From Diplolepis rosae (taxonomy: Eukaryota > Arthropoda > Insecta > Hymenoptera > Diplolepididae): 64,000 bases of DNA. Below the pieces are notes generated by a model that worked only from the letters and a program-made list of their open reading frames with translations, did not search any database and was not told the origin of the DNA. The DNA lies in NCBI GenBank assembly GCA_030998225.1, contig JAPYXD010000262.1, forward strand, positions 620,001-684,000, written 5' to 3'. The translations under genes were made by a program, and so were the position numbers. Below, in pieces: positions 11,646 through 23,930 of this stretch; position 1 is the first letter of the stretch; each line of letters begins with the position of its first letter.

Positions 11646-12751
11646 TGTTACGAGCCACGATAATCCGATTCCGCGGCGAAGGTGATTGGTTGGTTCTTTC
11701 TCAGTGTAAATCCTTGAAAGGAACCGGGAAAGTTTGAATCCGGAAATGAAAATAAACACACCAATCTCGGTAAATGGAAGTTTAATTAATAAATGTTAAT
11801 GTATTTCAAAACTGTTAAGTCTGGACTAACAGTGACGCCTAATTATTACTATATGGACCTTACGGATAAAAATACTACGATTCTACAAGTTCGACGAGTA
11901 AACTTGTAGACTATTTGAACGTGTCCAAATCAAAACTGAAACTGTCATACTTGCACTCTACAAAACTCATGCATCCTCTTCACAGCTCTCCCCCACGCAT
12001 CCCCTCTCTCTCAATTTCACACGCTGGCCCTCGCTAGGCCCAGCCCCAACTTCCCGAAGAAGCTCGACCGCGAGAATCCGAGTCCGAAGAAGCCCGACTC
12101 GGGAAACCCGAGTCCTAGCCTCTAGCCTCAGCTGCAAGTTTTTTATGGCGCTTGCAGTGAAAGCGCAAAAGAAGGCAGTAAAGCAGTAAATCTTAAAGGA
12201 TTACTTTTTACTTCCTTCTGGCGACGAGACATCCTATTTTAAATCTTTTAGGTCTACGTGAATAAATAGTTTCAATACCTATTTGCTTGGCCATTCGGTT
12301 TAGTTTTTGCCTATCTAAAATAGAAATGCATATTACCTCTATAAATCCCTAGCTCTATCTTAAACTTAGTTTATTTAAATTCTAACGTCCAGACTTAACC
12401 TTTCGTATCCTTAAAACTAGTATACATAGAAGTGATATATAACTTACAGAAAAATCTTAAAACTAATTTACAATGTCGAGTTTCTCGACGAGTACATATG
12501 TTGAACACTCGCAGAATAATCTTAGGTTTATTATTTAAAGATAGTAAATCTAGCTAAAGAATTTGTACGCTTTTCCCAAGGTCTTTTATGATTTTCAGCT
12601 GCACAACGTGGGAGAATAATTTCTTTAAGTAAGATGGGAATTTCCTGAATTGAATTATGTTTTTGTTTGAAATTGAAAATACCGCGAGCTAGTATCGAAC
12701 ATTCGATTAAATTAATCGACTTCGAGCGAGACCCTATAGTCGCTCGTTACA
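11646..12751. mobile_element. solo LTR of a gypsy-type retrotransposon
   Basis: Begins TGTTACGAGC and ends GCTCGTTACA (imperfect inverted termini with TG...CA ends), 1106 bp, flanked by AAAA on both sides (11642-11645 and 12752-12755). Removing it and one AAAA restores exactly the sequence of the opposite fold-back arm near 14480-14500. A 4-bp target duplication suits gypsy-type integrases. No internal retroviral-type genes are present. Confidence 0.72.
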
Positions 12752-13329
12752 AAAACCTCCATGCCCTGCCGAATGGTGTCGCTCTTGTGCACTTGTATTC
12801 AAATTCAAACTACTTCTTGCTGCAACATTTATTTTTTTTATTAGAAATAGGACAGGGATTTTGACATTAACTTATTATTGTTTCTATAATAAATTGAAAA
12901 GTCAACTTTTAACATACCCAGTGTTTTTAACAAGATAAGCGTATTCTTTTTTCCTATATTATTTCAAATTTCTTAATCAATAAATATTAATAAATAAGTT
13001 TTTATAATTAAACTATTGCAAATAAAGATGGTATTAATTAAGATATTAATTTTTACCTTCGAATGTAAAAAACTATTGGCTATGCCTACAACACAAAAAA
13101 AATCTATCATGGTTTCGAAGCTAGAAGCTAAATTGTGACGACCTTAGATTGTTGGACGTTTGCCGTATATCGCACGAGTTGAAATACGATTAAAAATATT
13201 ATTTGAATAGAAAATTGAATACATGTATGAAATTTTCAATAAAAAATCCCATTAATTAAATGAATATACTAATTTGATTTTTTGAGTAAATCACAATTTG
13301 TTACTTTCAAGATTGACTTTAAAATACTA

Positions 13330-13470
13330 CTCTCTAAATCTGAATCAGTCAAATTTTCACTGATTGAATCAGTGAAATTTGACTGATTTACAGTAACCTC
13401 TTTTTAGCTATTTGAATCAGTCAAATTTCACTGATAATCAGTATATTTTGACTGATTCAAATTTAGAGAA
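13330..13470. mobile_element. 141 bp TIR element, CTCTCTAAATCTGAATCAGT family
   Basis: TIRs begin CTCTCTAAATCTGAATCAGT and end in its diverged inverse; TA lies on both sides. The interior repeats AATCAGTCAAAT and CACTGATT words. A longer member is at 58318-58717. Confidence 0.65.
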
Positions 13471-14724
13471 TAATAGCACATGCAAATATTATAAAAATAC
13501 ATTATTTTCATGCTCCGTAATTCTAGATTCATAAATATTTATTGTTTGATAATTAAACATTCTTTTATTGAATAAAAAATACATTCTTAACTTATAATTT
13601 AAATTTCATTGTACTTTTGAAGAATACATTGTATAGAGAGTTTTTGGATGGATTCTAATCACAGTTTCGTATTTCCTAACCTTGGTTAATATTTATACTG
13701 TCATGTAAAAAGTGAGTAAATAACAAACCTTTTGATTTTTTAAATTTTACGTACGTTTTAAATACTTATAATACAATGTTATTGCCGAATTGTGTAGTTC
13801 TAATCCATATCACATAAAAATATCTTTCTCTTATTTATATTTTTTTATAAGTTACTTATGCTAGAAAAAGTCCAAAACTCTTGAAAATTATATTATTCCT
13901 AAGATATGTTTTAAGAAAGAACGATAATGGTTGAAACTAAATTTATAACATTCATTTAAATTACTTTTGGTTTTGCAAGAGATTTTTTAATTTTATTAAA
14001 TTTTTATGTATATTGCGGCGTGCAGTGTCACGGTTATTCGTGGATCAAATGAAATTTTTCCATTCGACAAATCGTTGTACATTTCCCACTTGTTATTTGA
14101 TCTTTAGCACAACGCCACGTAGTGTCCAACCCGCCCAACAATAGATACATACAATAATTCTCTAAGATTACAAAGAAATTCCAATTATAAATAGAAAATA
14201 TATTAATAATATATAATTATAATACATAATATATCATTATAAAAACTTATTTACTAATATTTATTGATTAAGAAATTTGAAATAATATAGGAAAAAAGAA
14301 TACGCTTATCTTGTTAAAAACACTGGGTATGTTGAAAGTTGACTTTTCAATTTATTATAGAAACAATAATAAGTTAATGTCAAAATCCCTGTCCTATTTC
14401 TAATAAAAAAAATAAATGTTGCAGCAAGAAGTAGTTTGAATTTGAATACAAGTGCACAAGAGCGACACCATTCGGCAGTGCATGGAGGTTTTATATGCCC
14501 TCATATATATATATATATATAATCACATCAGAAGTTTTAAATAAATATAATTATTATAATTATACTTGAAACATTCTTAATTAATTTCAGATGAAAAAAA
14601 TAACTTTTTCCACAAAAAAATGAATTTCTATTTTCTATAAACAAAATAAGTTCAAAATAAGCACGAAAGAGGTTATATAGATTTAAAGCTAGTGAAATTA
14701 TAAAATTCTGTATCTTTTTTAATT

Positions 14725-15065
14725 TTGACCACCAAAACATAAAAGCCACCACCTAACGACCACCAAACGATTCGACATCAAATTTTTGATAAACATTAAA
14801 GTGTAGTGCAAGCGTGAAGTTAGCACTACAATTTTCAAAATTTTATATTTTTTTTATTTTCAACCACCAAACATTAAAAACCACCACCTAACGACCACCA
14901 AACAACCACTAAACGAATCCAAAAGAAATTTTTGGAAAATTTTAAAAAGTGTAGTGCAAGCGTGAAGTTAGCACTACAATTTTCAAAATTTTATATTTTT
15001 TTTATTTTCAACCACCAAACATTAAAAACCACCACCAAACGACCACCAAACGATTCCAAAAATAA
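14725..15065. repeat. subterminal tandem repeat, right arm, expanded
   Basis: Three units of about 130-150 bp, each with ACCACCAAAC words followed by GTGAAGTTAGCACTACAATT. The left arm has about two units, so the array changed copy number after the arms formed. Confidence 0.55.
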
Positions 15066-15449
15066 AAAGTACGATATTTAATAGTTGCAGTGCTAACTTC
15101 ACGGACATGATTTGAAGAATGTGTTGAAAACGAGAAAATGCTTATCGATACATTCTTCAAATCTTTCAAAACAAACGGTCATCATAACCTACAAATTTAT
15201 GACATTTTATTTTATATTAAAAAATTAAAAGAATGACAAGCGACAAGTAGGTACTCAAAATAAGCAGAAATGAATTTTGCACTTGAAAAATATAATTATT
15301 AATAAATTTATGACTTACTTTTACGCTAGAAAATTTTGTTTCATCAATTTCCCAATGATTCCCATATATTTCTTTCGTCCAAGACCAACCTAACTTACAG
15401 TCTATCCCTACCACATGGCTTGTGACGTCACCTTGGTTATCTCAATTGG

Positions 15450-15793
15450 TACTGTGCTGTGTTTGCTGTGTATTCAACTTCAGAGTTCAGAGTGCTATAC
15501 CTAAAACTTTAGTTTAAACCTGTATATTTTTAAGAAAGGTGATTTCTCTAAAAGCTAACAAATTCTAATTTTGGGTCACAAAAAGAATTTTTTATTATCG
15601 TCCTTGTTGCGCACCGGCCCTAACTTACGTCAAAAAGTGTTCTTATCTATAAACCCCAGTCGTGTTTGCCGAATTAACCTGTAAAAGTTGTTTTCGCGAA
15701 TGAAGAGAAAAGAGATGAAATAATGGCACAGTTGTTCTCTGAAGCAATACGTTAACGCGACACCGAATTTCGTTTATTGACTTTTTAGAAGAA
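15450..15793 (+). promoter_or_regulatory. probable wolframin 5' region
   Basis: Sequence between the fold-back element and the wolframin start codon. It must hold the promoter and 5' UTR unless a non-coding first exon lies further upstream. No clear TATA box was seen. The fold-back element ends only about 350 bp before the ATG. Confidence 0.35.
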
Positions 15794-18700
15794 ATGGCTG
15801 GCATCGTGCCAGTACCTGGTCGTTCCGGCAGGAAACAATGGACGTTACATGGTAAATATAAATTTTGATTTACTTAAAATCATCTCTGTAACTTTTTATC
15901 GTATCCACATTCATTAATCGTTTAATTTCAATTTGTAACAATGCATACATCATTCATTTATAGATGGACCAAAAGGTTCTCTCAGGAGATTACGATCACA
16001 ATTGGCTGAAGATGGCTGTCCTGAATCTCAAGTTGTTTTGGCAAAACAACTATTGGAAGAACAATGCGGTGAATATACATAATATTATTATTCCAAGATT
16101 TTAATATTAAAAATTACGAAAAATTCTTTAAAACAGAGCTTGATGTTGACAAAGAAGAAAATGCAAAGTTGGGTGTTTATTGGTTAACTAAGGCTTCCGA
16201 GCAAGGGCACGTAGAGGCAACTGATATTCTTAAAAAATGTTTGGCCTCTGGTCGTGGAATCACCGAACATAATTACTACGATGTTAAAAGTTGCTTAGAT
16301 ATCTCTCAAGATGAAAAGCTTGCAAGACGAGCTGCTAGAGAAATGTTTACCAGGTAGTTTGCAACAAAATTATTTCAATTAACTGTAGTATCTGTTTTGG
16401 AGATCTAAAACTCAACTATTGTAATTTTATTAAAGCTTAGCAAATGGAGAAGACTTTATAACAACTGAGCAACTTCAGAGAAGAATGAGAGATCTGAATT
16501 TTTCATCTACGAGGAAAAAGAAAATATTCTCGAACTCTAGATCAAATCATTATCCAAATTCTCAAAAGTTTTTAAAGGATAGCTTGGCTGAAACTTTCCC
16601 TGAAGATGCATTTCTTGAAAATTCCGGTTCACAACAGTACGAAGAAACTGATCATTTTGAAGAACCTGTTGCAGGTGATTTACAATATATATATATATAT
16701 ATATACTTATTTCATTTCTCATATGATAAATTTTATTTACTAATCGAATAACTAGATTACAACTAATTTTTATGCTATATCGCTATAATGTAAGGCTAAT
16801 TCGCCAGGGCAAAATCAGAAGAATACGCAGTGTGAGGAGAATTTTCCAGCATGAATCAGAGATGGTTTCCTTTGTCCTCTTTGCGACACATGAGTGAGCG
16901 TTATTTTGCTCCAGTCCATCATTTAATTTGATAAGCTGTTGATACCTTTGTGCAGGGACTGGTTCACCTAGTTTTAATTACTCAGAGTATAACAAGTCTT
17001 ATTCCTGCAGATCAAAAGCATTATTTCCTTGATACTATCGATCTTTGTGATTTATATCATTTGTTATCTATGGAGCGACCAACAATTGTTTTAAGATGGT
17101 CGCACAAGACTTTCTTTCCTATAACATCTTATTATTTGGTAAAAAAAATCCATATTTTTATTTTTATAACAGAAACATGGTTATGTTGAATTGCCTTTCT
17201 TTATTATTATAAATTTTATTTTTTATCATAAATTTATTATATCATATATTATTTGATGAGCAATTGCAAATGCATTTAAAATAATTCGAAATCAACATTA
17301 ATTCTCTCGTATCAGATCGTAGTAACTATCACTGAAAATAATTCCTACTGACAAATTCAAAATAATACTTGTGCGGCAATTCCTTTTTTTATAGAGCAAA
17401 TTAACATAAAATAATACATAAATGAGATCCAATGTAAATTAAGTACACACACACAAACAGGTGGCTTCTTTTCCTCACATAGAGCGCGTAGTTTATTATT
17501 TTGAATTATAGACTTTATGAACATCTCGGGAGCATTGAGAACGCCATTGAAAGTGTATTCAGGATAATTTTATTCTTACGAGTTTTCCTCTTTTACTTGC
17601 TCGCAACTACACCTTTAATCAATTAGTTAAAATTTCTAGCTGCTTATTTTTAGTTAATTTTATGCATGAAATTAGTACATCACACAATAAAGTCGAATTT
17701 TGAAGTTTTATAGTAGGGTCTAACGTCATTAATGATATTAGATTGCTTTATTAATAAATAAATAATTTTGAAAAATTTCCCGGAGAACACAGAAATTCAG
17801 AAGAATAAGAAAAACTTGTGTCTTTACCGGAAAATTTATTAAAATTATCATTTTACTCATAAAACCATGACATCAGACCCTGTCAGACGGATCTGACGCC
17901 TCAATTAATGATTGCTATTTCATTTTCAGACTGGTCAGATCATCTAGGAGAAAAGATAACCGAATCAGTTTTAATATCAGCTGCATCGAGCTACGCCCGA
18001 GGTTTACTGCCTATTATTTCAAATACTCTATGTATCGTAGATCCGACCCAAATGGAACTCGACAAAATTCCTTTGTTTCAAAGACCCTTCATTCATCCAC
18101 TTGCATCTTTAAAACGTCTTTACTCATGTTTCATTGAGACTTTAGGCAAACGTACAATGCCTTTCAGAAAATTATTTTTTACCACACATGTGCACACTGT
18201 ATTTTTACTTCTTCTTAACGCTATATTTGGTACCGCAAGCCTCATACTTTTTGTTCCTATGGCTCTTTATTACCTTTCGTTCATCGTTATGCTCGTCTCT
18301 ACCTTCCAAATGCTCCAACGCAAACGCGAGCTCATGGATTTCCGTCTATGGTCAGGACTATTTCTCAGCTATTCTGGTGGCAATCTGAATCCGGAAGAAG
18401 CAGAATATCAATTCTGTCGCAATAATCTGAAACCTTATGGACACTTTTTCTTAGCCTTACTTTTAAATCTGATGATTTATCCGATTATTGCTCATCAATG
18501 GACTCCACAATCAGAATTCACTATCGTTGCTGTGGCTCTCACTCTGGTGACTCTGATAAACTTCACTTGGGAAGATTCTTCCAAAATGCCAGACATATTA
18601 GCACTTTTCAGCTTTGGTGTTCATGTATTAGCGAAATACCCTTATGAAACTGATATCGTTGTTGCTAGGACTTGGAGATTTTTGGACATTAAGGTACCGA

Positions 18701-20035
18701 CTTTTGCATCTTATGTCGTAGGGAACGGAATTGAATTTTGTTTGAATTTTCGAGCTGTTTTTTATCTTCTAATTCCAGCAGTTTTTGCGAAAATGGCTAT
18801 GAGAGAGGGTTGGCGAGGAACGTATAAGACATTAATCCCACATTGTGTTACTCTGAGCTGGTGGCAAATCGCGATACTTTCTTCTCAAGGCGCAACATGG
18901 TATGGGTTGATTCGAGGAACTCTTGCTTTGGTCGGAATAGTCCTCTTTTTGCCGATTGCTGGATTGGCTTCGATCGTACTTCCTGTTATTGCTACGGCTA
19001 AGTATCTTTCGGAAAGTGACCTTGCAATGAGAATCACTGTTACTGCTTTGCTTGGGGGTTTACCGTTCTTAGCCTCTTGGTACTTGAAAAAAGTTAGGGC
19101 TGCCAAATTCAACTGGATTATTACCTGCGTTCAGGTAAGATATAATAATTTTACATTTTGATTTTTGAGAAATTTCTGAACAAGATCCTTCCCAACTCTA
19201 AACTTTTCAAAAATCTAACAAATGTTTTTTATTTTCTTAGCTAAGCCTTGGATTCGTGGCCAGTGTATTTCTTTGTTGGCCAATGATAATTAACTACAAA
19301 CAAGAAGTTGATTCAAATTCCTACGACTTAATGCCAACCTTGTCCTGGGAGCAGTATCAAAACCACTGTCACCAGCCAGCCTGGGAAGAAACTTCCTCGA
19401 AAGCTAAGGTACAAGTTGAGTGCGCTCACCTTGAAGGACTTTCAGTTTCTTGGGAAGGTTACGTAACTAATGTCAGATTGAAGACAGTACGAAACAATGT
19501 CGCCCTAGTAATAAACAAACTTCCAGATATCCTGAAGGTCCCTCTCAGCTGTTTAATAGGAAAACAATATAAGGATAATGAATGTAAGGCTGAAAACGGC
19601 ATTCGCAAAAGTGACTGTCAAGTCTTTCTCGAAATCCAAAAAAAAAAACAAAAATGTCACTTAGCTGACTGGAATTGGTATGAATTTGAGATTTCCGTGA
19701 AGATGAAAAGCGGAATGTGGGGAAGCAATACTGAAGTTACTTTAATTGGTGATCAATCGTTCAAAAATTTTAGTTTAAATATTTATCCAGGTGATAAGAT
19801 TTGGTTTTCTGGAACACTTTTAAATAGTGGATTGGAAAGGGAATCTTTGTTAGGAGGTTCGAAACCGCATATTAATTTAGAAAAAGCGGGTTGTCTCGCT
19901 TGTCACACTATAGATTTAAGATCTTTTGAACGTTATAGATACCAGGTGAATTACAATTTGATTTTGAGAAGTGTCTTCTTAGGTATAAAAACTGTACTGA
20001 ATTCCTTGTTCAATCCCATAGTTATATTCAAATGA
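15794..20035 (+). CDS. wfs1: wolframin (WFS1 homologue)
   Basis: Seven exons inferred: 15794-15851, 15964-16068, 16137-16353, 16436-16674, 17011-17138, 17887-19134 and 19241-20035, about 929 residues (human wolframin is 890). The N-terminal cytosolic part carries Sel1-like repeats (AKLGVYWLTKASEQGHVEA and neighbours). The sixth exon encodes about nine hydrophobic membrane segments. The last exon encodes the C-terminal ER-lumenal domain with family landmarks VECAHLEGLSVSWEGYV, SGMWGSNTEV and the Cys pair GCLACH. Wolframin is an ER membrane protein linked to calcium homeostasis and the unfolded protein response. Uncertain points are the fifth exon start (17011 or 16972) and the sixth exon start: 17887 keeps frame, while the stronger-looking acceptor at 17930 does not. 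The start ATG opens a frame that splices cleanly onto the Sel1 region. No frame break was seen. Confidence 0.9.
16684..16706. repeat. (AT)n microsatellite in wolframin intron
   Basis: Run of alternating TA directly after the fourth exon donor. Confidence 0.8.
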
Positions 20036-20039
20036 TCAT

Positions 20040-23000
20040 AATCTTCGATCGCATGTTAATAATTTAAATGGATGTCAGGTCCGGCGTCATTTAATAATAG
20101 AATTTTCAGTATTAAAAAATATCGATAAATATTTGGAAAATAGATAAATTTATGATCTTCCTTCATAAATTTTATTTTTTTATTCATATTAAGAATTTAT
20201 CGAAGTTCTACAAAGTTATAAGAATGTTCGTAGTTTATTCAATGGCCTCATAATGGGTGCCTATACCTACCAAACTTAAGGTTTCATTCATTTCGAACCA
20301 GTTCAGTATTTGTTATGTTTAACTGATGTTACTTTATACTTCGTAGATTTTTTTTAACAAACTCTCATATGATATGAACGACTTATACATCATTATGTGT
20401 ATTTAGAATTCGAAAAACGATGTATGATAATTCTCTTTTATTATTACATTTTCTTGGGTACTACTAAAATGACAGTGCCGAAATAAGTCTGATTCATTCA
20501 TTTATTTTTTGAACATGTTGCATTAATTAGTTTTACATGTTTTAAGAGGTACACTGAACTTACATAGAAGCAAAGTATACTAATTCGAAAAATTATGTTT
20601 GAATAATTTTCCTTAACCTATGATAAGAAAAGTCTGCAAAAAATATTCACCATTCGACTATCTTTTCAAACCCTCTTTTTAAAAATTATGATTATTTTTT
20701 TATATAGACTTCATTGAGAGGTTTTGGTAATTTTTAAATTAGATAGTCCAAAACTTTTATGCAAGTTTTATAGAAAGGTGATCCTTATAGCATAACGGAT
20801 TTTTTAAAACTTCTCTTATTCTCACTCTTTATACTTTTTCGAACACCGGGAAAGAAATTAATATTATGCACCAAATTTTAGCTTGTTTGATTGATATTAA
20901 TACGTGCTGCTTTGTATTTGAATTTTTTAATGTAATTAACATAGAATAAAATGTAAAAAAACTTGAATAGCAATATCATTCTTTTGGTTTTAAAACAAAA
21001 AATCTAAAGAGTGAGAGCAAAGAAAATAAATAGATCGAGAATAAGGGATACTTTATTGAGTTTAAAATATTTCATATTTTTGCTAAAAAATTCAGGTATG
21101 TACTTTAAAACGTCGAGTTAAATTTTTATCAACATTTCTTGCAAACAATTGAATTCGGAATCAGAATTATCTGAAACCTTTAGGGGGCCCATCTGTGTGC
21201 CGACGGTACCTCGAGCGCTTTTTCAGAAATTTTTTTTCGGAAGAACTACTTAAAATTTTTTAACGAATTATACGTTATTTAGAAAGTTTATTATTCTACT
21301 TTATTGAGTAATTTTTTCAAAAGTGTAATTTGAAGCCTAATATTTACTCAGGGCGTTGTAAGTGACCTGCTCAATAAGTGATAGTAAAATTTTATTGTGG
21401 ACAGGATTCCGCTCGAACCAGTTTCGTGATGTTATGAGCTATATAAAAAATGCAAAATTTCAAAAAACCTCTATGTGGTTACTTTGAGTAATCTTTGTAG
21501 ATTAATTAGTTAAAATTTCCGCTTGATCTGTTCGGTAAATTTTTTTCAATCCTGCCCACAAATTGCAAAAACATAGTTTCGATAAAAACGTCTTCAAAGT
21601 TTGAAAGGCTCGGGTATAATCCGTGTCGGGCACTTTTAGCGCGCTGTCACGCATTAAGTAAATCGAATCCGTGGAAATCATTTTACGTTTTGATATTTCC
21701 ATTTCTCTGAGAAAGTAAGTATATGTGCCGTGCGCCGAAAAAAGGGGGCTTCCTCGGAAAAGGAAGATTTTACAGGAAGAGCGATCAAAACGGACCCGGC
21801 GAACAAGAGTTTTGGGAGAAAGGGATGGCCTCAAGCCAATTATTTACAATAATGACGTTCAGAATTTTTTTTTTCATCGGTTCAATGAAAAGAGCAACTC
21901 AAAATCTATCAAAAGTGTCAAAACCTGGAAACCGATTTTTTTTCAGAAGAAAGCCCCGTTCTTCAGCGCCCGAAAAAAGAAAATTGAGTGCTCGTAATTT
22001 TTTAACGTTGAATGCACTTTTAAAATTTTTTTTTTCTATCAAACATTTTCAAGGTATCAGAGGCCAACAGGAACGGCTGTCTAAATTTTATATGTCATTA
22101 TACTACCCAGAGGCTCACTTTATAAATATGTTTGTGAAAGAAGTACAAAATGAAAAAAGACATCGTGCGAATGTTTGTTATAAAAAATATACACATGTAG
22201 ACTGGCCACGAGAGGGTTGAAGAATAATGGGATTTTAAAATTCTTAAACTATATTTCTGTCTAAACAAAATATAAATATTTTTTTATTTTTTATTTGTAG
22301 AACAACATAGTACAACAATATTCAATTTTAAAGATATGTTTGCTTGCTTACGAAATTTTTCCTGATTTGTAATGAAATTTATCCTACGTAGAAACTAATT
22401 TATTTTTCATCATAAATTCAAACGATTTGATTGATTAAACTCAAAGAATATTTAACAAAAGTTTTTTAATTTTAAGCAACAAATAATAAGAATAATAATA
22501 AAGTTGAAGTATAATTAATTATTCTGATGAATTAAATCAATCGAAATCGAGAGAACTGTTATTTTTATTTGCATCATGAGAAATGCTATATTACACGTGT
22601 TCTCAGAATCAAGACAGTCATCTTTGTAATAAGATCTTCGTTATGGAAAATTGTCCCCTCCAATCAATCTTGATATAAAACAATATAGATTACTAGACCT
22701 CTGTTCGAATCTAAATTATCTTTATGTACATGTATAAAATTTATATGAATAATGTTTCTTCATTCGTGTTAGTATTTCATAACATGTGGCCAAGTAAAAA
22801 GCCTTGGTCAGTCATTATCTAAAACTAAACTCTAAAGTTGAAAGTATGAATGTTCACTTATTTTCAGAATCGCAATCGACGGTCTCATAAACTGATCAGT
22901 TTGCTCAATAACTGAGAAGGAAAAATACAATTAACGCTCTTGTCAATTCTTAAACAATACGATGTTCATAAATAACTACATTTTCAGTCCGATTATTCTT

Positions 23001-23500
23001 TCTTTTGGATTTTCTGTAATAAATACTAACGACACATGATTAAAACTTGCATTATGTATAATTGAGGTGCCGGATCGAATAAGGGGATATATAGTTATTT
23101 GATCCAGCCCCCCTAATTGACGGCCCTGATGCAAGAACGATACATACAATTTTTGAACCCTTGCGCATTGGCCTGCATCTATAGAAAAAATTGTTTTTAT
23201 ATTTTGATTTTCAAAACACAGATTATACTGATCTATTGAAATATGTGTTTCGTAAATAAAAATACAAAAACAATTTTTAATATGTTTAGGGGCCAATGCA
23301 CAAGGGTACACAAATTTTTTGTGTCGTTTTTCTAGCGTTACCCTCAATTATTAGTGATGTAAGTCCACGTTATCTTCTCACTAGGTCGTTTGCAAATTTT
23401 CTTCAAATGATTTTTACAGTTCACATTTACAATGTCCCCTCAGAGGCGACATTCGAATGTAAAGAGTGAAACATTAAATTACGTTAAAAAAATTATAAGA
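20040..23500. other. intergenic region, nothing identified
   Basis: Wolframin 3' UTR probably occupies the first part; an AATAAA lies near 20946. From 21380 to 22220 the sequence is less AT-rich and has overlapping open frames of 90-165 codons on both strands, with no family signature. A hairpin of about 50-bp diverged arms sits at 23145-23320 (TTGTTTTTAT blocks, GGCCAATGC). Confidence 0.4.
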
Positions 23501-23536
23501 AACAATGGTATAGGTACATTGAGTAACATCAATTCT

Positions 23537-23542
23537 TTTATT
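23537..23542 (-). terminator. candidate poly(A) signal of the lectin gene
   Basis: AATAAA on the minus strand about 390 bp beyond the lectin stop codon; the first clear hexamer noticed downstream. Confidence 0.35.
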
Positions 23543-23930
23543 CTAATAACTAATAGTTTCTTTGTTTCATTAATAATATATGAGAACAAATGAGAAGCTG
23601 ATAGTTACTAGATTTTGATAATAAGATATAATTGATGTAGCCTAGCGTACATCACAGAATACAGTAACTGTTTATATTATCCCTGCTATTAATATCAAAC
23701 GTACTTCATGACCAGATTACATTACGCGAAAGAAAATTATTGAGAATGCTTAACAATTGTGTTTAGTCTATAAACGAATCACTGGCACATAACAGGATCT
23801 TTTTCTGTAAAACTTTGTTAATTGTCTTTCAGAGCTTGACGTTTGTTTCGGAGGATATTATCTATAATCTGACAGATGAATAGGAATACGTAATTTCGAA
23901 AATAGATATTCGTTTTCATGAAAAGTTATG

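Larger units (their letters stand above)
10841..15446. mobile_element. 4.6 kb giant fold-back element
   Basis: ATTGAGATAACCAAG at 10841 is mirrored at 15432-15446. The left arm runs to about 13020 (interrupted by a solo LTR at 11646-12751) and the right arm from about 14240. Arms are roughly 1.1-1.2 kb and highly similar: the same 65-codon open frame is encoded once on each strand (10873-11070 plus, 15217-15414 minus) with one residue different. The loop (about 13.0-14.2 kb) is AT-rich and contains a small TIR element. No transposase was recognised, so it is probably non-autonomous. Confidence 0.7.

Noticed and set aside
16808..16893. Extra wolframin exon between the fourth and fifth exons
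   Set aside because: In the phase required by the upstream exon it meets a stop (TGA at about 16852); the acceptor has no pyrimidine tract.
17512..17630. Hydrophobic open frame (LYEHLGSIENAIESVFRIIL...) in a wolframin intron
   Set aside because: Phases do not fit either neighbour and it ends in a stop before a usable donor; it may be chance or an old repeat.
21180..21215. Possible fifth, decayed hammerhead core (GGGGGCCCATCTGTGTGCC)
   Set aside because: Resembles the stem II region, but the CTGAAGA and GAAA boxes are not present.
21502..22220. Overlapping open frames of 90-165 codons
   Set aside because: No motif, heavy Lys/Phe runs from A- and T-tracts, and competing frames on both strands.
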